From: Ichthyophis bannanicus
Taxonomy: Eukaryota > Chordata > Amphibia > Gymnophiona > Ichthyophiidae
Reading direction: 5' to 3'
Assembly (NCBI GenBank): GCA_033557465.1
Contig: CM066043.1
Coordinates: 74,988,662-75,052,661 of the forward strand
DNA length: 64,000 nucleotides
The notes under the pieces were generated by a model that was given only the letters and a program-made list of their open reading frames with translations, did no database searches and was not told the origin of the DNA. A program made the translations under genes and the position numbers. This document shows positions 9,399 to 19,959 of the stretch, in pieces; position 1 is the stretch's first letter; each line of letters begins with the position of its first letter.

Positions 9399-11247
9399 AT
9401 GGAGAAGCCCGCTTCCGGGTTTAAAAAGTGCACGAAGTGTGGCGGTACTATTTCTGTCACCGACACCCATGATTGGTGTCTAAAATGTTTGGGTCCTGAC
9501 CATTCCATCACGGATTGTGTGTCCTGTACCATGATGTCTAAAAGAGGTCGGCAGAACCGAGCAGCCAAGCTCAGTACCCTGTTTCCCTCTGATGCAGCCT
9601 CGGTGGCATCGACGTCTTCCAGGGCTGCTTCTTCCTCCCATGGATCTCAGGTAACCAAACATAAATCTAGCCGGCCCTCGAAGGGCAAATCTCCCTCTAA
9701 GCATCGAGATGCCTCCGGGCTTGTCCTCGAGGAATCCGCACTGGCAAAATTACCCTGGCGGGAAGTTCCGGCTTCCAAAGCATTATCTATGGGGTCACAG
9801 GATGACATAGATGGCTCGGCCTCGACCGATCACCTGTTGCCGTGTTCTGGGGTACCGGTGGCCTCCACCGGTACCGACATCCAGACTCTGGTGGCGTCGA
9901 TGGATCAGAAGATTCTGTCCATGCAGCGCACCCTAACGGCGTTTATGCAGGCTTCGACACCTTCGGTACCGCAACAATCCCCGTTGCCGGTACCAGCACC
10001 GGCATCGTTTCCGGTGCCGGTACTGATTGCATCTACATCGGGGTCGGTGTCGACTGCAACGGTACCCTGTCCTATGATGCCCATCGGTACCGAACCGGTA
10101 CCGCTTACTCCCAATGTCGATCCTACTCGGTACGTGTATCGGGCTTTACAGGAGCATCCAGACAGGCGATACTTCGATTCCTCCGAAGACTCTGAGTCGG
10201 AGGCTTCTGTCGAGGCACCGGTACTTCTTCCCTCAGGAGCCAGATTCTCCAAAACGAAGAATGTCTCCTCCAGAAGACTTGTCTTTTCAAGACTTCATTA
10301 GGGAAGTGGCTAGGGGCCTCTCCATTACAGTGGCCCCTGAGTCAGAGCCTAGAGCCAAGCAATTAGATATTTTGCAATACCCTAAGGCTCCTAAAGAGGC
10401 AGCCACCTTACCTATTCATGAGATTCTCTATGATCTCATGTTGAGCATGTGGGAGACTCCTCTTACTACCTCTCCTCATTCTCGTAGGTTAGACACCATG
10501 TACCGTGTCCCTCCTTGTCCTGGCTTTCATAAGTCTCAGCTTCCTCACCACTCTATTGTGGTAGAGTCAGCCATGAGGAAAATAAAGAGTGCAAAGAGAC
10601 GCTCATCTAATCCTCCAGGACGTGAATGCAGAACCCTTGATGCTTTTGGCAGAAGGGTTTTCCAAGCTAATATGCTTGCTGCCAAAATCAACTCCTATAG
10701 TCTCTATATGGGGATGTTTCTAAAAGAAGTCACAGATCATCTGCAGACTTTGGCCCCTTTTATTTCAGAAGATAAAAGGCAGGAATTTCTCACTTGGCTT
10801 AAACATGCCCAAGATGTTTCCAAATTTTCCAACCGTGCAGCCTTTGACTCTTTTGAGTGTGTAAGTAGAGCCTCGGCTATTGCCATAGGTGCACGCAGAA
10901 TTGCTTGGTTACAAGCATCTGATTTGGAACTCTAGGTCCAAGATGAATTGGGAAATCTTCCTTGTACAGGTGAAAATCTTTTTGGCAGAGATTGGAAAGC
11001 AAAGGCCACTCAGATGGATGCTGAGAACTCTGCTTTGGATCGACTTTCAAAGTCTACCTCTGCTCCTGCTAAGAAAAGATTGTTCAAGAAGACACCTTTT
11101 TCTAAAAAGGAAAGATACTATCCTGTTTATGGTCAGCAGGCATCTTCTGCAGGTCGTTTTGCTGCAATGCGTCAGCAACCACCTAAACACAGGCCAAGTC
11201 AAAGGCTGCCAGGCCTCCCACGGCTCAGCAGCCTCAGCCTCCTCAAG
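9399..11247 (+). pseudogene. Element D gag-like protein, frameshifted
   Basis: The ATG at 9399 opens MEKPASGFKKCTKCGG, the start shared with A and B. An N-terminal Cys/His finger follows (CTKCGG, DTHDWCLKCLGPDH, DCVSC). The Ser/Pro/Thr-rich middle is encoded by DNA full of GGTACC palindromes (9840-10220). A conserved C-terminal half follows (PPEDLSFQDFIREVA, GRECRTLDAFGRRVF, ARRIAWLQASDLE, PCTGENLFG, then a Lys-rich tail). The frame shifts at about 10200-10260, a TAG (10933-10935) replaces a Trp codon of element B, and a further shift near 11200 removes the normal stop. The putative role is nucleocapsid or RNA binding in the retroelement particle; this is inferred from position and basic tail only. 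Confidence 0.85.
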
Positions 11248-12776
11248 GCCTTTGACTTGCAACTAGAGAACTTAGCTTTTCTGGCTCTGGAAGAATCAGA
11301 GCCCCTCACCATTCCAGGAAGGTTAGCTTACTTTGCTCCCATGTCCTCATCCATCCAACACACAGAAGGTTCCTTCGGTTCCTCTTTCAAGGAAAGCACT
11401 ACCAATACAGGGTGCTTCCTTTCGGTCTGGCCTCTGCACCAAGGGTGTTCACAAAATGCATGGCAGTAGTAGCTGCATTTCTGCGCACTCTAGGAATATT
11501 CGTTTTCCCATATCTGGACGACTGGCTCATTCGAGCCCCATCCCAGTCAGAGGCCCAGACTTCTCTAACCTGCACAATGCGTATCCTTCAGTATTTGGGA
11601 CTGGTAATAAACATCCCCAAATCCCATCTCACCCCTACTCAGTCCCTGGAGTTTATAGGGGCCTTGCTGGATACCACAACTGCAAGGGCCTATCTTCCTC
11701 AGGCCTGTTGCCTACACTTGGTACAGTTAGCCTCCCAGACACAGTTAAAGTCCCATTTAACTGCTCGAGAGATGTTACAACTATTAGGCCACATGGCATC
11801 CACCGTGCATGTGGTTCCATATGCTTGCCTTCACATGAGGGCAGCTCAATGGACTTTGTCCACCCAATGGACTCAGGCATCAGGTTGCCTGTCAGACAAA
11901 ATAGCAAACTCCAGTCGCCTATTTTGGTCTCTCCAGTGGTGGACGTCCCCTCCAAATCTGTTGCTGGGGTCCCCTTTTCAGCAGTCGCTACCCCAAGCAA
12001 CTCTGACAACAGATGCTTCTTTAATGGGTTGGGGAGCTCATCTGCAGGATCTCTCCACCCAGGGCATCTGGTCTCCACAGGAGACTTCTCTGCATATCAA
12101 TCTCTTGGAACTCGGAGCAATATTCTTAGCTCTCAGAGTATTCCATTCCCTGCTCAGCTACAGAACAGTCCTCATCCATACGGACAACCAAGTAGCCATG
12201 TTCTATGTAAACAAGCAGGGCGGGACTGGCTCTCTGTCGCTTTGCAACGAAGCTTTGCGACTGTGGGCCTTCACCAGAGAGCATCACATCCATCTTCTGG
12301 CAGGCATTCAAAACTCTTGGGCGGACAGACTCAGTCGAGTTCTGCTCCCACACGAGTGGTCCCTCCACATGGACCAGGTAGCCAGGATTTTTTGAATTTG
12401 GGGAACCCCGGACATAGACCTCTTTGCAAGTCTGTGGAATGCCAAACTTCCCCGGTTCTGTTCCAGAATTCCGTCTCAGGGAGTTCAGGCCAAGGATGCC
12501 TTCCTCCTTCACTGGGGTCAAGACTTCCTTTATGCCTTTCCACCAATTCCCCTAATTCCCAAAACACTATTCAAGCTTCAGAGAGATCGAGGGACCATGA
12601 TCCTCATAGCTCCACATTGGCCACGCCACGTGTGGTACCCTCTACTTCTGCATCTCTCTCAAGCTCCTTCCCTGGACTTGGGCTCTGCACCAGACCTTCT
12701 CTCCCAGGAAGGGGGAACATTATGGCACCCAAACCCCCAGTCGTTCCATCTCAGGGCTTGGTTGCTGAGGGCCTAG
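11248..12776 (+). pseudogene. Element D pol (RT/RNase H), internally deleted
   Basis: The pol start (LENLAFLALEE, LTIPGRLAYFAP) is followed at about 11341 by a deletion of about 390 bp relative to element B. It removes the fingers and RT motif A. What remains is motif B (LPFGLASAPRVFTK), motif C (FPYLDDWLI) and RNase H (TTDASLMGWGAHL, HTDNQVAMFYVNKQGG, NSWADRLSR). A TGA at 12393-12395 interrupts the C-terminal region (WGTPDIDLFAS), which ends at a TAG at 12774-12776. It overlaps the YR start by about 55 bp. Confidence 0.88.
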
Positions 12777-13813
12777 ACCTTCAAGATTTTCATCTCTCTC
12801 AGCAGGTCAGAGATGTTATTCATGCCTCTAGAAAGCCTTCTACTAGGCGTTCCTATGCTTTCAAATGGAAAAGATTTACCATTTGGTGTTCAGAGAAGGG
12901 TCTAAACCCTATTGCAATACCTCTGAATTCTCTATTAGAGTATCTCCTGCATCTATCCCATGCAGGCCTGAAAACGAATTCAGTAAGAGTCCATTTGAGT
13001 GCTATTGCAGCGTCCCTCAAGCCTCTCAATGGACAACCTATTTCCTCTCACCCTCTTATAGCAAGATTCATGAGAGGCCTTCTTTTAACTAAACCTCCCA
13101 TTAGACCACCTCCAGTGGCATGGGACTTAAACCTGGTTCTTGGCCAGCTTATGAAGCCACCCTTTGAACCTTTAGCCACCACCTCCTTAAAATTTCTTTC
13201 TTGGAAAGTTGTTTTTCTCATTGCAGTCACCTCAGCATGCCGCATCAGTGAATTGCAAGCTTTGGTGGCTAATCCACCTTATACAAGGTTCCATCATGAT
13301 AAGGTAGTCCTCAGGACCAATCCACACTTTATGCCTAAAGTGGTCTCGCCTTTTCATCTGAACCAGGAGGTATATTTACCTGTCTTTTTTCCAGGACCTC
13401 ATGCATCAAATGCAGAGAGGAATCTTCATACCTTGGATTGTAAGAGAGTTCTCGCTTTCTACTTACAAAGAACACAGCAACATAGAAAGTCTTCTCAACT
13501 CTTTTTTGCTTTTGATCCTTCTTATTTAGGACTTCCAGTCTCTAAGAGAACACTGTCCAACTGGATTGCTCAGTGTATTTCTTTTGCCTACCAGAGTAGG
13601 AACATTTCTCTGGAGGGCCATGTCACAGCTCACAATGTGAGAGCCATGGCAGCCTCAATGGCTCATCTAAACTCTGTGTCCATCGACCAAATCTGTCGAG
13701 GGGCCACCTGGGCCTCGTTTCATACCTTCACAGCCCATTACTGTTTGGACAAGGACTCCCGCCGGGATGCCTCGTTTGGTCAGGCTGTCCTCAAACACCT
13801 GTTCCATTCCTAA
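12722..13813 (+). CDS. Element D tyrosine recombinase (YR)
   Basis: About 363 codons from the ATG at 12722, which overlaps the pol tail in another frame. The N-terminal core-binding part is RKPSTRRSYAFKWKRF and NSVRVHLSAIAAS. The catalytic domain has RISELQAL (first Arg), TAHNVRAMAAS (H-x-x-R), ATWASFHTF and HYCLD (nucleophilic Tyr), close to the end as in DIRS recombinases. It should integrate the circular DNA copy without a target duplication. The open frame extends upstream without a stop to 11333, but that part overprints pol. A Cys replaces an Arg next to the first catalytic Arg (ACRISEL against ARRISEL in B). It appears intact, but activity is unknown because pol is dead. Confidence 0.85.
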   Translation: MAPKPPVVPSQGLVAEGLDLQDFHLSQQVRDVIHASRKPSTRRSYAFKWKRFTIWCSEKGLNPIAIPLNSLLEYLLHLSHAGLKTNSVRVHLSAIAASLKPLNGQPISSHPLIARFMRGLLLTKPPIRPPPVAWDLNLVLGQLMKPPFEPLATTSLKFLSWKVVFLIAVTSACRISELQALVANPPYTRFHHDKVVLRTNPHFMPKVVSPFHLNQEVYLPVFFPGPHASNAERNLHTLDCKRVLAFYLQRTQQHRKSSQLFFAFDPSYLGLPVSKRTLSNWIAQCISFAYQSRNISLEGHVTAHNVRAMAASMAHLNSVSIDQICRGATWASFHTFTAHYCLDKDSRRDASFGQAVLKHLFHS

Positions 13814-13928
13814 TCAACTCCTACCCACCTACCCTGGTCGGATGCCAGAGATCCATGGGGGGAAGTGCAGCCCTCTGCAAGGGCACACAACCATGGGGTC
13901 TCTCCCTGGCATCTGCAGCTAGGGAGTC

Positions 13929-14026
13929 CCCATATGTGAAGATGCATTCCTGCTTGTTCCTGGAGATAGCACAGTTACTTACCTGTAACAGGTGATCTCT
14001 GGGAACAGCAGGAATAAGTCTTCACA
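13929..14026. repeat. Element D internal complementary region
   Basis: 13929-13967 is complementary to the left end, and 13968-14026 is complementary to the right end including the extension (AGCACAGTTACTTACCTG). The join at 13967/13968 fixes the element ends at 9020 and 14296. Confidence 0.93.
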
Positions 14027-14108
14027 ACCCACCCACCTCCCCTAGGAGTTGTATCTCTCTATCTATTTTTCCTTTCCTCTCTCTCTCTGTTTCAGCTTTA
14101 AAACTCGA

Positions 14109-14296
14109 ACTGGAGAGAGGCGGTTGGGAAAGACGGGAAGGCAGCGCGCAGGCGCTGTGGGATGCTCCCAAAAGCTTTCTTACTGGACGCTGGGGAGCGT
14201 TCCCGCGCAGACTCCGTCGGTACCAACGATACCCATATGTGAAGACTTATTCCTGCTGTTCCCAGAGATCACCTGTTACAGGTAAGTAACTGTGCT
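14109..14296 (+). repeat. Element D right inverted repeat and extension
   Basis: It is complementary to 9020-9180, plus a 27-bp extension containing CAG|GTAAGTAA (donor at 14281/14282) and ending CTGTGCT. One base breaks the central palindrome (GGTACCAACG). Confidence 0.92.
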
Positions 14297-15689
14297 TTAT
14301 CCATGCACAAAGGACAGATAACGGAGAACTCACAAAGGATACAAGCCATGGATCTGGCCTTGGAAGAAATGAGGGCATAATTGACACTGCTGTGAAAGAT
14401 TGAAAGTCTGTAAGAAAGGCTAGACTATCAAGAAAACAGGAGTAGGAGAAATAACCTGGGTCTTTTGGAGTTCCTGAGAGCATAAGTGACAAAGATCTGC
14501 TGGATTATTGCTTTAAGGTGGTCCTTGAGAAGTTGAGGTTGTTGACTTCCTCCCTGCCTATAAAAGTGGAAGGAGCACACCGACTGGGTGCAAGAAGTGA
14601 GGGGTAATAACTGACCTTGACCATTCATCTTTAAAGTGTTAAATTATGTGGGCAAAATGGCACTCCTGATGACATATTAAAAACAAAGAGCTGTGGAAAT
14701 TGACAGTACAAAAATTCTGATGTTTCAAGACTTCTCTGCACAAGTAGCAGCTGTATTGCTCTTGGCTGTTTACAAAAAGAGTTTGCTTTAGTCTGAAGTG
14801 CCCCGCTAAACTAAGTTTCTTCCATGCCAGATCAATACGTACTTTTGAGAATGAGGGCATTTAGAACTTTGTGGAAGGCATGGAAAGAAGTGACTCTTGA
14901 GTTGTGATCTCTGAGAAGGGAAGCAATTTCAATAAACAAAAAAGTTACTGAGTTTACATTGTTTGTCAAGTTGACAGGAGTATGTTTTTTTGAAATGGAG
15001 GACTCTCCTTGTACTCTAATGTGTCTGGAGGAACTCTGGTTGTAAGTGTTGCATGCCCCTGAAGAGGGCTGGAAGCGGATCGTTATCTCTGAACTGGAAA
15101 AGCCTTGTCTCTAGGCAGGGGTCAATGCTAGGAGCCCGGACTATATTGTAGCGGCTGAGGAATGAAGTCCTATCTGATGCACGGTACTCAGAATTATGAA
15201 GTAAGACTTTAAAATAATACCAGCGTGATGCAGGGAGAGAGAGAGCCTCCCATTCAGCCTGGGACATAAGTTAATTGCAGCCAAATGGTTAAAGTTACAG
15301 CTCATTGATCTTAAGTTATAGTTTGTTATAAACACTATTGATATCTTTATGGTGGCGAGAGGGGTGGGGAAAGTCCTGCATCAATTTGGGTGGGGAGAGA
15401 AGAGGGGCAAGGTGAAGGGGTAGGGGAGGGGGGAGAATGAATGGACAAATGAGTGAGTGTGGTGCAGCAGTTGGGCCAGGGAAGGGAGGAAAATGTGGGT
15501 GACAGGGAGGGAAGTCACATAACCGATCGGATCAGCAAATACATGAAAGCCCTGGATGGACCTTGTGGAGAACAGCTGCCTTGAATAGGCAGGGTGGCAT
15601 ATCCCTAGCTGGTGGGGGGGGGGGAGGATAAGAAATTTTCTTTGGAATGAAGCCTAGATATTTGCTTTATAGAACTGAGAGGATAAGAG
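14297..15689. other. Unassigned region, purine-rich at the end
   Basis: No recognisable gene. 15355-15520 is G-rich (GGGGTAGGGGAGGGGGG) and could form G-quadruplexes. It may include the 5' region of the LINE that follows, but I cannot show this. Confidence 0.4.
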
Positions 15690-18229
15690 TGGCTGATTTG
15701 ACCTTTTATGCTAAATGTGGATGGTATTCATTCACTCACCAGTGAAACATACTAAAATTGTAATGTATTTAAGGAGGGTTAAAACAAATATCTTCCTGCA
15801 AGAAACACATTTTAGTGCCAATGAACATAAAAAATTGCAGAGATCTTGGATTGGGAAGGTGTATTCTCAGCCTACAATGGAAGGCAATGGGGAATAGCTA
15901 TCCTTTTCAAGAAGAGTTTATGATTCTAAGTACATGAACACATTCAGGCTACCAAGGGGTAGGTACTGGGGGAGATTGGAGGATAAGTAGTAGTAGTAGT
16001 AATAATATATGCTCCAAATGTATATTGTCACAACTTTCTTAATATAGTAGCGAAGAGGATACTGTATGAGGAATACAAGCCTGTCCTTGGGGGAGACTTT
16101 AAAATGGTTGCAAACCCACAGCTCCATTGCCAACCAGGTAGAGAGGCATGCAAAGGACATTTTTTATGGGAGTGAACTTTGTTATAGCGGAGTTGGAGAT
16201 TACTGATGCATGGAGATATTTGCATCCCTGGGAAAAGGACTTTACATTTTATTTGGCCCCTCATAAGATGTACTCTAGGTTGGATTATTGGCTGATCCAC
16301 GAGCTCCTCCTGTGTAAGGTGAATCAGGCTAAAATAGAGCAGCATATTATCTCTGCAAACAAATTAAAAGAAAGAGGGGAGGTTGAAGCAACTCGTTGAG
16401 GAACTGGGGAAGTATTACAGACTACATATTTCTCGCCTACAGAATAACCAGCAAAGGGTGAGAGAGCTTAAGTAGCTTAATGAGATATTAATGAAAAGGG
16501 CCAAGCATAGCATCCTGATTCAAAAATATCAATTACATAGGTGGGGGAATAAGGTGAAGAAACTGTTGGCTCATCTTGTGCAAAAACCAGAGTAAAAAAA
16601 GTGATTTCCAATATTAAAAATGGCAAGAGAGGTTTGCACAAAGTTTTTTTGCTGACTTTTTTTACAAATCCTTGTATAGCAGTGGGGGAGAGACTACATA
16701 ACAGAGAGGCCTTTTTCCACAAGCTACCTTAGCTTATAAAGGAAGAGGTGCAGGCCTTAAACAGACCGATAACGGAAGTGAAAATCAGAGAAGCCATCAA
16801 ACATTTAAAGCTAGCAAAAAGCGTGGGGCCGGATGGCTTAGGTGTGGCATTTTATAAATTAAAACCATACTTGATAAGAGATCCTCTTACAGACATGTAT
16901 GAGGTATTCTGACAGAGTCACAATTGAGGCCAGAGCAAAATAGAGACCATATTTTGGTGCTTCCCAAGTCTGGGAAAAAACTTACTAAAAGTGGGGCAGT
17001 ATAGGCCTATTTCTCTCCTTTAACCATTATATGAAGATACTAATCTCAGCCTTGGCCAAAAGGATGCAGAAATTTCTCCCACATCTAGCACATGGAGACC
17101 AGGTGGATTTTGTGCATGGTAAGGGACCTTCAATAAAATTATTAAAGCAATAGTGGCGATACAGGTGTTCAAAGGGAGCGGCAATAGTGAGCCTAGATGC
17201 TGAGAAAGTGTTTGACAAAGTACTTTGGAACTATCTCTTTTGGGTGCTGGAGAAGTTCCAACTTCCAGGAAGACTTTTTACGGTGGATTAGAATTTTGTA
17301 TGACTCCCCAGCCAGTGTACTGATGAATTCCCCATTTTGAGAAGGACAAGACGGGTGTCCCCTGTCACTGCTGCTTTTTATCTTATCCTTAGACGCTCTA
17401 GCAGTAAAGAAAAGGGATGACCCAAACATACAAGGCATATATGTAGGTAAAATGCATCTGAAACTTAGTATGTTTGCAGACATGCTTCTCTTCCTTGGAG
17501 AGGTAAGGAAGAATATAGATAAAGTAGTTGCCTTGATAGAAATATTTGGGTCCCTTCAGTGGTGCACATTGCATTTTTGCAGGGTTGAAAAGTAACTTTG
17601 GGAAATACGAGACACTTGCTATAGGCACTCAGGCGCCCCTTAGGGGAGAGAACCCCATTTCCACTGCAGTGGTTGAAGCAGAAATTAAAATATCTAGGGG
17701 TATGCTTAAATAATAATAATCAGATTATATACAGGAGTGATATAACTGAAAAAAATATAGCAATTCGAAAGAGCTGTACTAGGTGGAAAGAGTTGCCTCA
17801 CTCACTGCTGGACAGAAATGTCTTGGTGAAGATGGTATTACTCCCTAAGATGATATGTCCTCCAAATGACTCCACTGTGGGGAGGGCAGAGGGAGGAGCA
17901 ACTGTTTTGGAAGATGATTAGACAGTTCATATGGTCAACGCAAAAGAGGAAGGCCAGCAATGAGATGGATCAATACAATAACAGCAGCTATGGGTGCCAG
18001 TCTGTCAACAATGAGCCGCCTGACTGAAGACCGAACACAATTTAGGGTAACCATCCAGAGGGTCGCCATGATGGGAAAGTGGCCAGAATTAGCCAGGCCA
18101 AGTTGTTAATGGAGAAAGGGATGGATAGTGCTTCTGGATTTAAAGTTTTATAATGGAGCTGCAGTGCTGTGTTGAATACATGAACTGTATATGGGCAGTG
18201 TACAGTATGTGCCGGAAAGGATCTTAAGA

Positions 18230-18370
18230 ACATAAGAACTTAAGATGTGCCATACTGGGTCAGACCAAGGTCCATCAAGTCCAGTATCCTGTTTCCAACA
18301 ATGGCCAATCTAGGTCATAAGTACCTAGCAGTTTCCCCAAGAGAGACAGGTTCCACAATGCTTGTATTGG
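18230..18370 (-). mobile_element. CR1-type LINE 3' tail
   Basis: This is the same minus-strand tail as 841-965: CATAAGAAC at the terminus, then the complement of the GGTCTGACCCAGTATGGC region and TTGGAAACAGG. It is 5'-truncated and inserted in the L1/Tx1-like LINE. Confidence 0.8.
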
Positions 18371-18762
18371 TTCAAGCAGTGATATCCTGGGTGTGATATG
18401 TGCCCCCTATAAATTTGTTAACCTTATGCATAGGATGAAGCTGATAGAAGAGATGGTAGAGTATGGACAGGGGCTATTAAGCAATTTCAGAAAAGACTGG
18501 AAATGGTGGAGAAGCCTGGATGGCATGCCAACTGCCACCTTGGCACACAGACACACATCTGGGCATCGGCCAAACGATCTTCAGAAATGGGTGGCTTGGG
18601 GATGCCTACCAGGGGGGCAGCTCATTGAGGATGCAGGAAAGAGTGTACGCACCTTTTTTTGAGGTGGTGCAAACAAAGTGGCAAATCCCTAAAAGCACCA
18701 GTTTTATTATTGGCAAGTGAAGCACTATTGTCAGCAGCTGTTGCAGTTAGAAGGGAAAGGGA

Positions 18763-18964
18763 TAGGGTTGCCAACTGGCTCCAGATGCACCCGACAGGCT
18801 TGATCAAGTCCTGGATTTAACCCATTGCATGCAGGGACATGTAGTCTTGCTTTTCTTATGGCGTGCAATGGAAAAATCGGAACTACATGTCCCTGTATGC
18901 AGTGGGGTAAATCTAGGACTGGATCAAGCATGTTGGGCGCATCTGGAGCCAGTTGGCAACCCTA
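18763..18964. mobile_element. hAT-like MITE with 8-bp TSD
   Basis: A 202-bp palindromic element with termini TAGGGTTGCCAACTGG and its complement, and arms that pair almost throughout (CATGCAGGGACATGTAGT against ACTACATGTCCCTGTATG). The octamer GAAAGGGA flanks it at 18755-18762 and 18965-18972. It has no coding capacity and sits inside the L1/Tx1-like LINE. Confidence 0.88.
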
Positions 18965-19480
18965 GAAAGGGATATAGGAGGCGGGAAGGGTGTAGGAATT
19001 CCAAACACTAGTACTTGAATAAGTTGTCCAGTTGGTATAGAAGTTGCAGCGCAGCAAGAAAAAGGCCCTGGATGGGGTCATTGTCTCGGATGTGGTCTGG
19101 AGACATCACACAACAAATAGAGGGAGGACTTGGAGATATTGTTTAGCAACAAATATCAATACTTAACAAATGTCAATCGCAGGATACCCAATATAGACTG
19201 TTACATAGAACTTTCATAAGGAAAGAAAAAGGGGCATGCATGAAATCAGGGAATGGCGATCTATGTGGGAGGTGCAAACATATCAGGAGGACCCTTATCC
19301 ACTCCTTTAAGGAGTGCGTGCAGTTATGCCACTTAAGGGAAGAGATGTTAGAAGTGATAGAAAAGATGTTACACATGTAGGTGACCTGGACCTATGGCCT
19401 ATTGTTGCTAAGGGATGTCGGGGGGGGGGGGGGCTGGACTTATTGTGGCACTAGATGACAAAATAAAGATTCTTGTACAT

Positions 19481-19649
19481 TTGTTCTATTTTTTGTACGA
19501 AAAATGATTTTTTGCTCCTGGATGAAGGAAACTAGCCCTAGTCCTCACTGGACGCAATTAATGGAAGAAGTGCAAACAATGAAATCCAAATGTATAAAAG
19601 TAATAGGAAACTAAAGTAGAAAGCATATTGACAAATGTGGCGACAATTT
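19481..19649. other. Junction sequence after the LINE
   Basis: Unassigned. A G-run lies at 19420-19432 just upstream and another at 19685-19701 downstream. Confidence 0.35.
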
Positions 19650-19955
19650 CAAAGTAAAACGAATCCAGTTTAGAGGTGGGAATTGGGGGGGGGGGGGGGG
19701 GTAAAAAGGGTAAGAGGGTGGCAGGGGATGTGAAAGCCACGGAAAGAGTAGTGGATCCATGGAATAGTCTCCCCGTGGAGGTGGTAGAGATGAGGACAGT
19801 AACTGAATTCAAAAAAGCATGGGACAAACACAGAGGATCTCTAAAGGAAAAAAGGGGACTGTTGTAGTTGTTGATATGGAAGGACAGACTAGATCGGCCA
19901 TGTGGTCTTTTTCTGTCATCATATTTCTATGTTTCTATGATAACTGTGGAGATGA
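19650..19955 (+). mobile_element. CR1-like LINE 3' end, plus strand
   Basis: The translation gives the ORF2 C-terminus (ERVVDPWNSLPVEVVEMR, TEFKKAWDKHRG). The 3' end follows with GATATGGAAGGACAGACTAG and TTTCTATGTTTCTATG. It faces the minus-strand copy that starts at about 19960. Confidence 0.8.
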
Positions 19956-19959
19956 TGTA

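Larger units (their letters stand above)
9020..14296 (+). mobile_element. DIRS element D (family 1)
   Basis: A 5.3-kb YR retrotransposon bounded by inverted repeats (9020-9180 and 14109-14269), with a 27-bp right extension and an ICR at 13929-14026. The order is leader, gag, pol (RT/RNase H), YR, ICR, right repeat. It carries a gag frameshift, a TAG at 10933, an internal RT deletion of about 390 bp and a pol TGA at 12393. YR is open. There is no target duplication, as expected for recombinase-mediated insertion. Confidence 0.95.
15690..19480 (+). pseudogene. L1/Tx1-clade LINE, degenerate, with two insertions
   Basis: An endonuclease-like start (HSPVKHTKIVMYL, FLQETHFSANEH) is followed, after several frameshifts, by RT fragments. 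These are RMQKFLPHLAHGDQVDF, SLDAEKVFDKVLWNYLF (motif A), GCPLSLLLFILSLDALA (motif B) and LSMFADMLLFL (motif C, where FADD has become FADM). The C-terminal part continues beyond the insertions at 18230 and 18763 with RLLHRTFIRKEKGACM, GDLCGRCK and HSFKECVQLCHL, a C-terminal Cys/His knuckle. A polyadenylation-like AATAAA lies near 19462. It is an old inactive copy. Confidence 0.75.

Noticed and set aside
11333..12721. N-terminal 460 codons of the long D frame as part of the recombinase
   Set aside because: They overprint pol in the +2 frame. The homologous YR start is the ATG at 12722. Kept only as a finding about overprinting.
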